A stretch of 9,571 bases of DNA from Planctomycetota bacterium (GTDB taxonomy: Bacteria; Planctomycetota; GCA-002687715): assembly GCA_013213915.1 (NCBI GenBank), contig JABSRK010000124.1, positions 1 to 9,571 on the forward strand, in the 5' to 3' direction. Position numbers and translations under genes: made by a program. Shown one piece after another: positions 1-6,762 of the stretch. The stretch's first letter is position 1; every line of letters starts with the position of its first letter. Under the pieces are notes generated by a model, which ran no database searches, was not told the DNA's origin, and saw only the letters and a program-made list of their open reading frames with translations.

Positions 1-2
1 CG

Positions 3-1130
3 CTCCTGCTCGAGGCCCGCGGCTACCACGTCGGCCACTGGCGCAAGAGTTGGGGTCCCGGACGGGTGAAGGTTGGCGGGTACACGGACACTCACCCGGC
101 AGGCAAGCAGTACAAGAAGGGCTTTGAGCAATTCCTGGCCGCCCGCCCCGACAAGAAGCCGTTCTGCTTCTGGCTCGGCGCCCACGATCCGCACCGGGGC
201 TACGCCCTCGGATCGGGGCGCAGGTCCGGCATGGACATCGACCGGGTCAAGGTGCCGGCGTTCTATCCCAACGTGGAGCAGGTTCGCTCCGACATCGCGG
301 ACTACTACTTCGAGGTGCAGCGGTTCGACTCCGACGTCGCCCGAGCGCTGGCTCTGCTGGAGTCCCGGGGCGAACTGGAGAACACCATCGTGGTCATGAC
401 CGGTGACCACGGCATGCCCTTCCCGCGGTGCAAGAGCAACATCTACGACATGGGGGTGCGCGTCCCCCTGGCCATCCGGTGGGGCGCCCGGGTGAAGGGG
501 GGCCGGACGGTGACCGACTTCGTCTCCCTCGTGGATCTCGCGCCCACGTTCCTCGAGCTCGCGGGCGTGAAGATCCCCGCCGCGGTGAACGGCCGCTCCC
601 TCTTGCCCATCCTCACCGCCTCCGCGTCCGGGCGCATCGAGGCTGCTCGCGACCATGTCATCTACGGCAAGGAGCGCCACGTACCCTGCCGCCCTGACCA
701 CTCCGGATACCCGTGTCGCGGCATCCGCACCGATCGCTGGGCCTACATAAAGAACTTCAAGCCTGATCGCTGGCCCGTGGGGGACCCTCCCCGCTACGGG
801 GACACCGATCCGGCGGGCGGCCCCGGCAAGGGGATCACCAAGACCTACCTGATCGACCACAAGGACGACCTGGAGGGGAAGCGCTTCTTCGACCTGTCGT
901 TCTCAAAGCGGCCAGCGGAGGAGCTCTACGACATGGCTGCGGACCCGGATCAGGTCACCAACCTCGCAGCCGACCCTCGCCACGCCAAGGTCAAGGCGGC
1001 GCTCGCGGCCCGGCTCGAGGGGCAACTGCGCGCTACCGCCGACCCCCGGGTCCTGGGCGGCGCTGACCGGTTCGATGGCTATCCGTATTACGGCGGCAGC
1101 GCCTGGAAAGAGAAGAAGCCGGGCAAGTAG
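3..1130 (+). CDS. Sulfatase, N-sulfoglucosamine sulfohydrolase-like, 5' partial
   Basis: This is the C-terminal 375 residues of a sulfatase. The frame is open to the left edge, so the true start and the Cys/Ser that is converted to formylglycine lie upstream; an apparent GTG start at 66 is internal. The first visible codons read LLLEARGYHVGHWRKSWGPG, matching the conserved 'GY..G..GK...G' block that follows the catalytic site in sulfatases. Further family marks are KPFCFWLGAHDPHRGY, the metal-site motif VMTGDHG, the downstream CKSNIYDMGVRVP block, and the late 'ELYDMAADPDQVTNLA' block found near the end of most sulfatases. The overall pattern is closest to the heparan N-sulfatase (SGSH) group that is abundant in planctomycetes, where such enzymes are thought to desulfate algal or animal polysaccharides. 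Localisation cannot be judged without the N-terminus. It converges on the next gene, 65 bases away. Family is certain; substrate is not. Confidence 0.95.
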   Translation, partial: LLLEARGYHVGHWRKSWGPGRVKVGGYTDTHPAGKQYKKGFEQFLAARPDKKPFCFWLGAHDPHRGYALGSGRRSGMDIDRVKVPAFYPNVEQVRSDIADYYFEVQRFDSDVARALALLESRGELENTIVVMTGDHGMPFPRCKSNIYDMGVRVPLAIRWGARVKGGRTVTDFVSLVDLAPTFLELAGVKIPAAVNGRSLLPILTASASGRIEAARDHVIYGKERHVPCRPDHSGYPCRGIRTDRWAYIKNFKPDRWPVGDPPRYGDTDPAGGPGKGITKTYLIDHKDDLEGKRFFDLSFSKRPAEELYDMAADPDQVTNLAADPRHAKVKAALAARLEGQLRATADPRVLGGADRFDGYPYYGGSAWKEKKPGK

Positions 1131-1136
1131 CCCGGC
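1118..1136 (+). terminator. GC hairpin over the sulfatase stop codon
   Basis: A perfect 7-bp inverted repeat, GCCGGGC at 1118-1124 and GCCCGGC at 1130-1136, has the loop AAGTA and spans the TAG stop at 1128-1130. It sits between two convergent genes, so it could end transcripts from both sides. No T-tract follows on either strand, so it may be only a stabilising 3'-end hairpin rather than a true intrinsic terminator. Confidence 0.35.
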
Positions 1137-1195
1137 CACCTCCTCCGCGGACGCGTTGCCCCATTGCGGGTGAGGCTGGCGTCGTCGCCGTTCCG

Positions 1196-3055
1196 TCAGG
1201 GGATGATCTGGACCACGTTGGTGCTCGACAGCTGTCCGTTGGCGATCCACACCACGGTGATGTCGATGGGCGCGCCGACGAAGGCCGCCAGGAAGCCCGC
1301 AGGCGCCTGGAACGGGACCGCCGGATAGAGGCCCGGTGACGGCAGGAAGTGGAGCACGTTGCCTACCGCGGCGGGCGTCGAGACGATGGCGATCAGCAGC
1401 GGGTCCAGGTTCAAGCCGAGGAACGGTCCTGAACCCACGGGGGTGGTCGCCGCCAGCGACGCCAGGGTGTACCCCTCGATCAGTCCCGGCGGCGCCGGAG
1501 GCGGCGTCACGGTGATGTCACCCACGCCGCCGCCGGTGGTCGTGACAACGAGCTCGTACGCACCCACCGTGATCAAGTCCGCGTGGGTCCGCGTGGATGA
1601 GCCGTTGACCGTGTCGGTCACGGTGAGCGAGACGGTGTAGGTGCCCGGCGTATACGTATGGGCCGGGTTCTGCTGGGTCGAGTCGATGGTTCCATCGTTC
1701 TCGAAGTCCCAGGCCCAGGACTGGATACCTGCCGGGTCGTCCGACGTGCTCTGGTCGGTGAACTGAACGTTCAGCGGAGCCGGGCCCGACGTCGGCGACG
1801 CGGCGAAGTTCGCCGACAGGCCGCCCACCGAGTAGTCGATCTTGACGATCGGCACGTACTCGTTGTTGTTGAAGCTGTGCGTGGCCGCGACACAGCTCGC
1901 GGTGTCGCCGTACCGGTTACCGCCGTTGACGCCCGCGGTGCCGGAAGACCCGTCCATGGTGGTCGCCCAGGTGGCGACGGTGCCGCACTTCTCGATCTGG
2001 ATGACAAAGTCATCCCCCTGGGTGGGGTCGTAGGTGAAGCTGCTGGTGAGCCCGAGGGGGATCCAGGTGGAACTGGTGCCACCGGACGCCGGCACCGCGG
2101 CGCCGGACCAGGCGCCGCTTCGTACCACAGTGGCGTCACTGTTCAGGTTGTTGGCGAACACCGGGTCGTGGCCCGCGACGGTGTAGTCCGTCGGGCTGGA
2201 AGCCATGGTGACCACGAAGCTGGGGAAGTTGAACGCGGCGACGGTGGCGCTTGCGCTGCTGGCTCTTACCCACACCTCGGTGATGGTGATGGGTTGCGCG
2301 GCCTGGAACTCGCCGGAATCGTAGTGCCATTGCCACTTGTGGTCCGTCGTCGTGTTCTGCGGATAGCTCGTGGCTGCGCCGCCGTTCACCGCGAGGAATC
2401 CTGCGGGGAGAGTCTGCTCCGTTCCGGCCGGTGGCGGCGGCGGCGGTGGTGGCGGAGCGCCCGTGCAGCTACCGGTCTGCCCCGCGTTGAGCGCCGAGGG
2501 GGTGCCGCTGCTCACGTCCGACCAGTCGCTGGCCGTGTCCGTGTCCGTGTCGCTGTTGCGTTCGCTGAAGTCGGTGGTGCCGCCGGTGTAGGTGCCGGAC
2601 CAGTTGGTGCCGGCGGGAATCAACGGAGCGCCGCCGAGACCGAAGAAGTCTCGGAAGACGTAGTCGACTCCGGCTCCCGTCGAGTTCGTCAGCAGGGCGC
2701 CGACGCCCCGGGCAGCGACCCAGAAGTAGTTGATGCCGACGCTCACCGAGTTGGGCAGCGTTCCGGGGCTTCCCGCCGTTCCGAGCTCTTGCGCCAGGAA
2801 CAGTCCGCCCGCGGCGATGACGGTTCCCGCCGGGAAGGTGAACGGGACCTCCGACGTGGCGCCGGTCCCGGTGTCGTAGAACGTCTGCAGCGTCCAACCT
2901 GAGATGTCCACCGAGGAGCCACCGCAGTTGTACAGCTCTACGTAGTCCGGCGTTCCGGTGTCGATGGCATTGATCAGGATCTGCCCCTGAGTCGTCGCGA
3001 CGACGCAACACAGGGCGATACAGAGGGGGATAGACGTCAGGGCACGAACCGTCAT
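1196..3055 (-). CDS. Secreted lamin-tail and PKD domain protein
   Basis: This 619-residue exported protein has an uncertain role, most likely extracellular or surface binding. The start is placed at 3055 because a Sec signal peptide begins there (MTVRALTSIPLCIALCCVVA, probable cleavage after TTQG near residue 24) and GGAAGG lies 7 bases upstream; the 57-residue in-frame extension to 3226 has no signal character. Domains in order: a lamin-tail domain at about 25-185 (ILINAIDTGTPDYVELYNCG, then SGWTL, then a Ser/Asp/Thr-rich end); a nine-proline linker at 201-209; an unrecognised beta-rich region at 211-410 with cysteines at 357 and 388; a PKD domain at about 414-497 (DFENDG, HTYTPGTYTVSLTVTD); and a C-terminal region at 503-619 resembling the ends of planctomycete secreted proteins. 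Lamin-tail domains often accompany exported nucleases, but no nuclease domain is seen. It reads toward the sulfatase and away from tRNA-Gln(UUG). The domain calls are firm and the function is unknown. Confidence 0.93.
   Translation of the reverse strand: MTVRALTSIPLCIALCCVVATTQGQILINAIDTGTPDYVELYNCGGSSVDISGWTLQTFYDTGTGATSEVPFTFPAGTVIAAGGLFLAQELGTAGSPGTLPNSVSVGINYFWVAARGVGALLTNSTGAGVDYVFRDFFGLGGAPLIPAGTNWSGTYTGGTTDFSERNSDTDTDTASDWSDVSSGTPSALNAGQTGSCTGAPPPPPPPPPAGTEQTLPAGFLAVNGGAATSYPQNTTTDHKWQWHYDSGEFQAAQPITITEVWVRASSASATVAAFNFPSFVVTMASSPTDYTVAGHDPVFANNLNSDATVVRSGAWSGAAVPASGGTSSTWIPLGLTSSFTYDPTQGDDFVIQIEKCGTVATWATTMDGSSGTAGVNGGNRYGDTASCVAATHSFNNNEYVPIVKIDYSVGGLSANFAASPTSGPAPLNVQFTDQSTSDDPAGIQSWAWDFENDGTIDSTQQNPAHTYTPGTYTVSLTVTDTVNGSSTRTHADLITVGAYELVVTTTGGGVGDITVTPPPAPPGLIEGYTLASLAATTPVGSGPFLGLNLDPLLIAIVSTPAAVGNVLHFLPSPGLYPAVPFQAPAGFLAAFVGAPIDITVVWIANGQLSSTNVVQIIP
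2429..2455 (-). repeat. Triplet repeat encoding a nine-proline linker
   Basis: Nine consecutive proline codons (CCG/CCA mixture) encode residues 201-209 of the lamin-tail/PKD protein, between the lamin-tail domain and the unrecognised middle region. This is a stiff interdomain linker. On the plus strand it reads as a GGC/GGT-type run, which could slip in replication and vary between strains. Confidence 0.85.
2534..2551. repeat. Three tandem CGTGTC hexamers
   Basis: Three exact copies of CGTGTC on the plus strand encode an alternating Asp-Thr run in the lamin-tail/PKD protein (residues 169-174, on the opposite strand), at the acidic end of the lamin-tail domain. It is a short in-frame tandem repeat, so copy changes would keep the frame. 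Confidence 0.7.
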
Positions 3056-3240
3056 GTGGTGGCCTTCCGTGGCGATGCTGTCGGATTGGCTGGGGGACGA
3101 AACGGTGGGCTCCCGGATCCTACCTGGGGACGATCGGGGAACCTGAGCCGACTTGTCCCGAAATGGGCTGAAATTCCGCAGGTTCCGACTCGGGATTGGG
3201 GGTCCCCGACGAATCAGGGCGCGCAAAAATGCAATTCGAT

Positions 3241-3278
3241 GTCACCCCGGGGTCCCGGTTCCTCGCTCTTGGGGTGAC
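3241..3278 (-). repeat. 8-bp inverted repeat downstream of tRNA-Gln(UUG)
   Basis: GTCACCCC at 3241-3248 and GGGGTGAC at 3271-3278 are exact reverse complements, separated by 22 bases. Read on the minus strand, the hairpin comes about 90 bases after the tRNA 3' end. A five-T run follows it after a gap of roughly 11 bases, which is too far for a classical intrinsic terminator. It could still be a weak terminator, a processing site or a protein-binding palindrome. Confidence 0.45.
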
Positions 3279-3292
3279 CGGATCAGAGGTGG

Positions 3293-3323
3293 CGTCGTTC
3301 CTTCGACGTGGTCTCAGCAGACC
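3293..3323 (-). repeat. Two adjacent small hairpins after tRNA-Gln(UUG)
   Basis: Two back-to-back 5-bp stems lie here: CGTCG/CGACG (3293-3297 with 3304-3308, six-base loop) and GGTCT/AGACC (3310-3314 with 3319-3323, four-base loop). They are one base apart and lie between the tRNA and the 8-bp inverted repeat on the tRNA's transcribed strand. Short GC stems occur by chance in GC-rich DNA, so the support comes from their clustering. Confidence 0.35.
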
Positions 3324-3369
3324 GCAGCCTGGGTGTCACGAGTGGTTGCCGAGCCGCCCCTTGCACCAG

Positions 3370-3441
3370 CTACCCCGCCTGGACTTGAACCAGGAATAGC
3401 TGGATCAAAACCAGCTGTGTTACCGATTACACCACGGGGTA
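3370..3441 (-). tRNA. tRNA-Gln(UUG)
   Basis: The minus strand folds into a complete 72-base cloverleaf. The acceptor TACCCCG pairs perfectly with CGGGGTA, the D stem is GTGT/ACAC with an eight-base loop, and the anticodon stem is GCTGG/CCAGC around loop TTTTGAT. The variable loop is TATT, and the T stem is CCTGG/CCAGG around TTCAAGT. The anticodon TTG (plus-strand 3406-3408) reads CAA glutamine codons. The weak U1-A72 first pair and G discriminator are typical of glutamine tRNAs. CCA is not encoded, so the 3' end needs the CCA-adding enzyme. It lies 35 bases after the stop of the FG-GAP/ASPIC gene on the same strand. A TAGCAT -10-like box at 3452-3457 is the only local promoter hint, so read-through from that gene is possible. 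Confidence 0.96.
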
Positions 3442-3476
3442 GAACGTGCGCATGCTAACGCGAGCGCGCGTCGGGG

Positions 3477-5333
3477 TCACTGCACGGTGATGGGGGTCGG
3501 ACCGAGGATCGACGAGACGCCGAGCGGGGCGCTCGGGTTGCCGATGGCGGCAGCAGCGTAGACCGTGAGCCCCGTGAGAGACGGGATGGGGGGAACCGTC
3601 AACGCGATCGAACCGAACCCCGTCACGTCGAGGGTGCCGTTCGGCGCCGGCATGATGAAATTGCCCGGCGTCGTCGTGAGACCGAACAGCGCGTCCATGT
3701 CGATGGGGACGAAGCGACCGTCACTGAGGGGGAATCCGGTAGTGGCGCTCCCCGCCACGCCGGTAAAAAACGGCGCGCTCGGCTCCATGGGACTGTTGAC
3801 GAGGAGGTTGATCGTGACGCCCGGGATGGGCATGGCGGACGCGGCGAGGGATGGCTCGATGATCAGATGATCCTGGTTCGCCGCCAGGCCGTTGACGATC
3901 TGGGTCTGTCCAGAGGGCCAGGTGATGCGGACCTCGTCCGCGACGGTCGCCGTGCCCAGCCCGTAGTGCAGGCGCAGGTCGTGCCCGCTCAGGTATCCGT
4001 GGCCCGTGCGCAGCGCCTGCGACGTGGTCACGTTGCCGACCGTCACCGAGACCCTGGCGCCGATGCCCGAGCGGTTGCTCGTGGTGCCTTGCAGTGCGAT
4101 CCGGATCCACGACCCGCCGTTGAGCGTGTTCCGCAGCAGGATGGCGGTGTTCCCCGGACGCGGCAGCAGGATATCGATGTTGCCGTCGTTGTCGTAGTCG
4201 GCGATGGCGCTCACGTACTTGATTGAGCCGCCGATGTCACAGCCCAGGCTCGGCGCCATGTTCGTCCAGGCGCCACCGCCCGGCCCCGGGTTCCGATACA
4301 TGAAGTTGGGTAGGGACGCGTGGACGATGTGGAGGTCCTGCCATCCGTCGTTGTCGTAGTCCATCCAGTTGACGGCCCACCCATCGATGTTGGCCTGCAC
4401 CCCGTAGTTGACGGCCAGTTCGTCGTACTGCAGCGTATTGGGATTCCAGACGTGGAAGAGGTGTCCGGCACTCGTGTTCGAGACGAAGATGTCCCACCCG
4501 CCGTCGTTGAAGGCGTCCGTGAAATCGGAGCCCATGGCTCCGATCGCGAATTGCGTGTTGATGGCGACGCCGACGTTGGTGAACGTGCCGTTGCGGTTGT
4601 TCATGTAGGTGGTGTCGGGTTGCTGTCCCGGATACCAGCCCTTGTCGTTGCCGACGAAGATGTCGGGCCACCCGTCGTCGTCGTAGTCGTGGAAGACGCC
4701 GGTGAAGCAGAGACCGGTGTTGCCGACCCCCGCTGTAGCTGTCACATCGACGAAGTACCCGCTACCGATGTTGCGGAACAACTGGTTCGCCTCGCCGGAC
4801 CCGGCTGCCGACACGTAGTTGCCGACATAGAGATCGACCCACCCGTCTCGGTCGTAGTCTCCGAACGATGCGGAGAACGCGTTCGTCAAGAGCGCGTCCA
4901 CGCCGCGAGCCGCCGCCTCGTTGGTGAAGGCCCCGGTGCCGTCGTTGATGTACAGGTGGTTTGACCCGTACTGGGCGGCGAGGAACACGTCCAGGTCGCC
5001 GTCGTTGTCGATGTCGCCGGCGATGCAGGCATGGGGCGTGGTGGGTGATGCGTCCAGGCCCGCGGTTCCCGTCAGATCCGTGAACATCCCTCCGCCGTTG
5101 TTCCGGTAATAGAGGATCGGGAGGCCCCCGCCGACCGGGAAGACCAGGTCCTGATCGCCGTCGTTGTCGAAGTCGCCCCAGCAGGCTCCGCGTCCTAGGT
5201 AGGAAGCCAAGCTGGCCGGGATGGCGATCCCGGCCGCGGTGGCCGCGTCCTGATAAGCCTGCCCGGGGGCAGGGGCGGACAGCAGCAGGGCGGCGCCGGC
5301 AAGCGCCAGAATGACCCGGCCGGTCAACGGCAT
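3477..5333 (-). CDS. Secreted FG-GAP/VCBS repeat protein with ASPIC/UnbV domain
   Basis: This 618-residue exported beta-propeller protein belongs to the CRTAC1/ASPIC-UnbV type. Its start is supported by AAGGA six bases upstream and a clear signal peptide (residues 1 to about 26, ending APAPGQA). Calcium-type repeats of form DxDxDGxxD occur at residues 54, 107, 159, 216, 325 and 379; a seventh at about 270-281 is degenerate (DFTDAFNDGGWD). The even spacing suggests a seven-bladed propeller. Residues about 402-493 form the ASPIC/UnbV domain (RSGIGARVSV, LRTGHGYLSGHD, ITWPSGQTQ). Residues 500-618 form a C-terminal region rich in Pro and hydrophobic residues and ending in ITVQ, resembling planctomycete secreted-protein ends. 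Such proteins are thought to mediate calcium-dependent protein or carbohydrate binding outside the cell; no enzyme motif is seen. It has its own promoter candidate and lies about 100 bases downstream of the three-gene operon on the same strand. The family is clear and the ligand unknown. Confidence 0.95.
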   Translation of the reverse strand: MPLTGRVILALAGAALLLSAPAPGQAYQDAATAAGIAIPASLASYLGRGACWGDFDNDGDQDLVFPVGGGLPILYYRNNGGGMFTDLTGTAGLDASPTTPHACIAGDIDNDGDLDVFLAAQYGSNHLYINDGTGAFTNEAAARGVDALLTNAFSASFGDYDRDGWVDLYVGNYVSAAGSGEANQLFRNIGSGYFVDVTATAGVGNTGLCFTGVFHDYDDDGWPDIFVGNDKGWYPGQQPDTTYMNNRNGTFTNVGVAINTQFAIGAMGSDFTDAFNDGGWDIFVSNTSAGHLFHVWNPNTLQYDELAVNYGVQANIDGWAVNWMDYDNDGWQDLHIVHASLPNFMYRNPGPGGGAWTNMAPSLGCDIGGSIKYVSAIADYDNDGNIDILLPRPGNTAILLRNTLNGGSWIRIALQGTTSNRSGIGARVSVTVGNVTTSQALRTGHGYLSGHDLRLHYGLGTATVADEVRITWPSGQTQIVNGLAANQDHLIIEPSLAASAMPIPGVTINLLVNSPMEPSAPFFTGVAGSATTGFPLSDGRFVPIDMDALFGLTTTPGNFIMPAPNGTLDVTGFGSIALTVPPIPSLTGLTVYAAAAIGNPSAPLGVSSILGPTPITVQ

Positions 5334-5372
5334 TGGAGATCCTTGTGAAACGAGTTCAACGTGACACTCAAG

Positions 5373-5400
5373 TCTATAAGGCGGTTGGGGGCGCGGCCAA
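5373..5400 (-). promoter_or_regulatory. Putative sigma-70-type promoter for the FG-GAP/ASPIC gene
   Basis: On the minus strand, TTGGCC (5400-5395) and TATAGA (5378-5373) are separated by 16 bases. They would start transcription near 5366, giving a leader of about 33 bases before the ATG at 5333. The -10 box is good for such GC-rich DNA and the -35 is moderate. The 103-base gap after the upstream operon has no visible terminator, so read-through is also possible. Confidence 0.4.
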
Positions 5401-5436
5401 TGGAACCTGGTCTCAAAAGGGCGTATCCAGCGGCCT

Positions 5437-6762
5437 TCAGCGGGTTTTTACGAGGCCGTGAATGACGCCCTCGGGGCGGCCGTCGCCGTCGAGGTCGCCG
5501 ATGCTGATATGCCTCGCCGTGATGGTCGCCCCGGCGTTGCCACCGTTCGGATCGCCCCCGGTGAGCAGCCACCGCATCCGCATCGATCCTCGGTCTGTCG
5601 CCGAGACCACCAGCCGGTCCTTGTGACCATCGCCGTCCACATCGACGCGCCCGACGATCTCTTGCCCTTCGGCGGTCCGCGGAGGCAGTGGTGTCCGCTG
5701 CTCGAGTACGCCATCGCCGTCCCGATCGGCGAGCCCGTTCGACAAGGCCAGGGGCCCCTTCTGCAACGGTTCCGCCGGCAGTCCCTTCTCGTTGAAGCCG
5801 GTGGCGATGTAGCGGCCGTCGTCCAGCACGTCGACCAGGATGGGGCCCGCGCTCTCTGCCTCACTGATCCACGTGTCGCGGTCGGTGTGCGTGATACCGA
5901 CGAGCGGCCCCGACGACTTGTCGATGCGTGCGTTGGCCATGAACGCATAACGCATCATCGGTCCGATCTTGCGGTCGCCTCGCCACACGAGCACGTCGTC
6001 GTTGCCGTCACCGTCTGCATCCAGGACCGTGAATCGATGGGACTCGTGCAGGACCCTCCGCAGCGCGGGCGCGGCGTGCTTCGGCTTCCCTTCCTTGTCG
6101 AAGTGGACGATGGCCAGGTCGGACGGGGCGCCCTCGCCTCCGCCGTATATGGTGTGCAGCCCTGCGAGGTCGTGTTCGGTCAGCGCCGCATGGGACTCGT
6201 CGTAGCCGCCATACATCAATGCTTCGGGGACGGGGCTGTGCCCGAGTCCTAGGATGTGCCCGAGCTCGTGCAGCGCAACGCAGAACAGCGAGCGACGATT
6301 CCAATCGGTGTCCTTGTTGAAGTGGATGACGGCGAGGGTCTGGCCTTGACCCGCCGCGTGTGCGACCCCCCCGTCCCACGCGATGAAGCGACAGCCTGCG
6401 TGTTCCCTGCCGTGCCACGAGAAGACCAGGTCCGGTTCGCGGGGCGGCGCCACCTCGACGAAGCGCGCCACGCCCGTGTCTTGCCACCTGTTCATGGCGC
6501 GGACCAGGGCGTCGCGGAAACGACGCGGTGGGACGGGGCAGTCGTCCGGGTCGATACTCCACTTCAGATCCCCCGGGTCGGTGCGCCTGCCCATCACGGT
6601 GAACGGGGGCCAGACCGCAGATACGGTTCGCGGACCTCCAGACGGCCAGGATGGGGTGGAGTCGCCCCTTGTCGGGGGCGGCGGGGCGGGGGTGCCGCCG
6701 TCCTCCCCACACCCGATGAGGGAGCAGGCGAGAACGGAGAGGACTCCGAGCCTGGCCAGCAC
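5437..6762 (-). CDS. Lipoprotein matrixin-type zinc metalloprotease with calcium-type repeats
   Basis: This 441-residue predicted lipoprotein combines an M10 matrixin-like protease with FG-GAP/EF-type repeats. The GTG start at 6762 is chosen because the lipobox (LIGC, Cys18) follows directly. That start overlaps the previous stop by one base (TAGTG), and since I see no strong ribosome site, translation is probably coupled. After a proline-rich linker (25-40), the catalytic domain runs from about 66 to 207. It holds the full zinc motif HELGHILGLGH (165-175; His165, His169, His175 as ligands, Glu166 as base) and the Met-turn ALMYGG (Met183). No cysteine-switch propeptide is visible, as is usual in bacterial matrixins. 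The C-terminal half has DxDGDG motifs at 248, 346, 374 and 423, likely calcium sites. The cell site is probably the periplasmic or outer-surface face of a membrane. It is the last gene of the operon. The protease assignment is strong; the substrate is unknown. Confidence 0.93.
   Translation of the reverse strand: MLARLGVLSVLACSLIGCGEDGGTPAPPPPTRGDSTPSWPSGGPRTVSAVWPPFTVMGRRTDPGDLKWSIDPDDCPVPPRRFRDALVRAMNRWQDTGVARFVEVAPPREPDLVFSWHGREHAGCRFIAWDGGVAHAAGQGQTLAVIHFNKDTDWNRRSLFCVALHELGHILGLGHSPVPEALMYGGYDESHAALTEHDLAGLHTIYGGGEGAPSDLAIVHFDKEGKPKHAAPALRRVLHESHRFTVLDADGDGNDDVLVWRGDRKIGPMMRYAFMANARIDKSSGPLVGITHTDRDTWISEAESAGPILVDVLDDGRYIATGFNEKGLPAEPLQKGPLALSNGLADRDGDGVLEQRTPLPPRTAEGQEIVGRVDVDGDGHKDRLVVSATDRGSMRMRWLLTGGDPNGGNAGATITARHISIGDLDGDGRPEGVIHGLVKTR

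Larger units (their letters stand above)
3056..3369. other. Non-coding stretch between the lamin-tail gene and tRNA-Gln(UUG)
   Basis: These 314 bases hold no gene I can support. Short open frames cross it on both strands, but none has recognisable protein character. On the minus strand it contains the 3' flank of tRNA-Gln(UUG), three small hairpins (3241-3323) and the 5' leader of the lamin-tail/PKD gene. A promoter for that gene must lie here or further upstream. I see a TAGGAT -10-like hexamer but no convincing -35 at the right distance, so no promoter is called. Confidence 0.6.

Noticed and set aside
1658..2902. Open frame of 414 codons on the plus strand
   Set aside because: It lies fully antisense to the lamin-tail/PKD gene, is Arg/Val/Gly-rich without any recognisable motif, and has no ribosome site. 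Long antisense frames are expected in GC-rich coding DNA.
3056..3226. N-terminal extension of the lamin-tail/PKD protein
   Set aside because: The extra 57 residues are Arg/Pro/Ser-rich and would bury the signal peptide; a good ribosome site supports the start at 3055.
3153..3458. Small plus-strand open frames across the tRNA-Gln(UUG) region
   Set aside because: They run antisense through a perfect tRNA cloverleaf and have no protein-like features.
5458..6252. Open frame of 264 codons on the plus strand
   Set aside because: It is antisense to the matrixin gene and its composition looks like a codon shadow.
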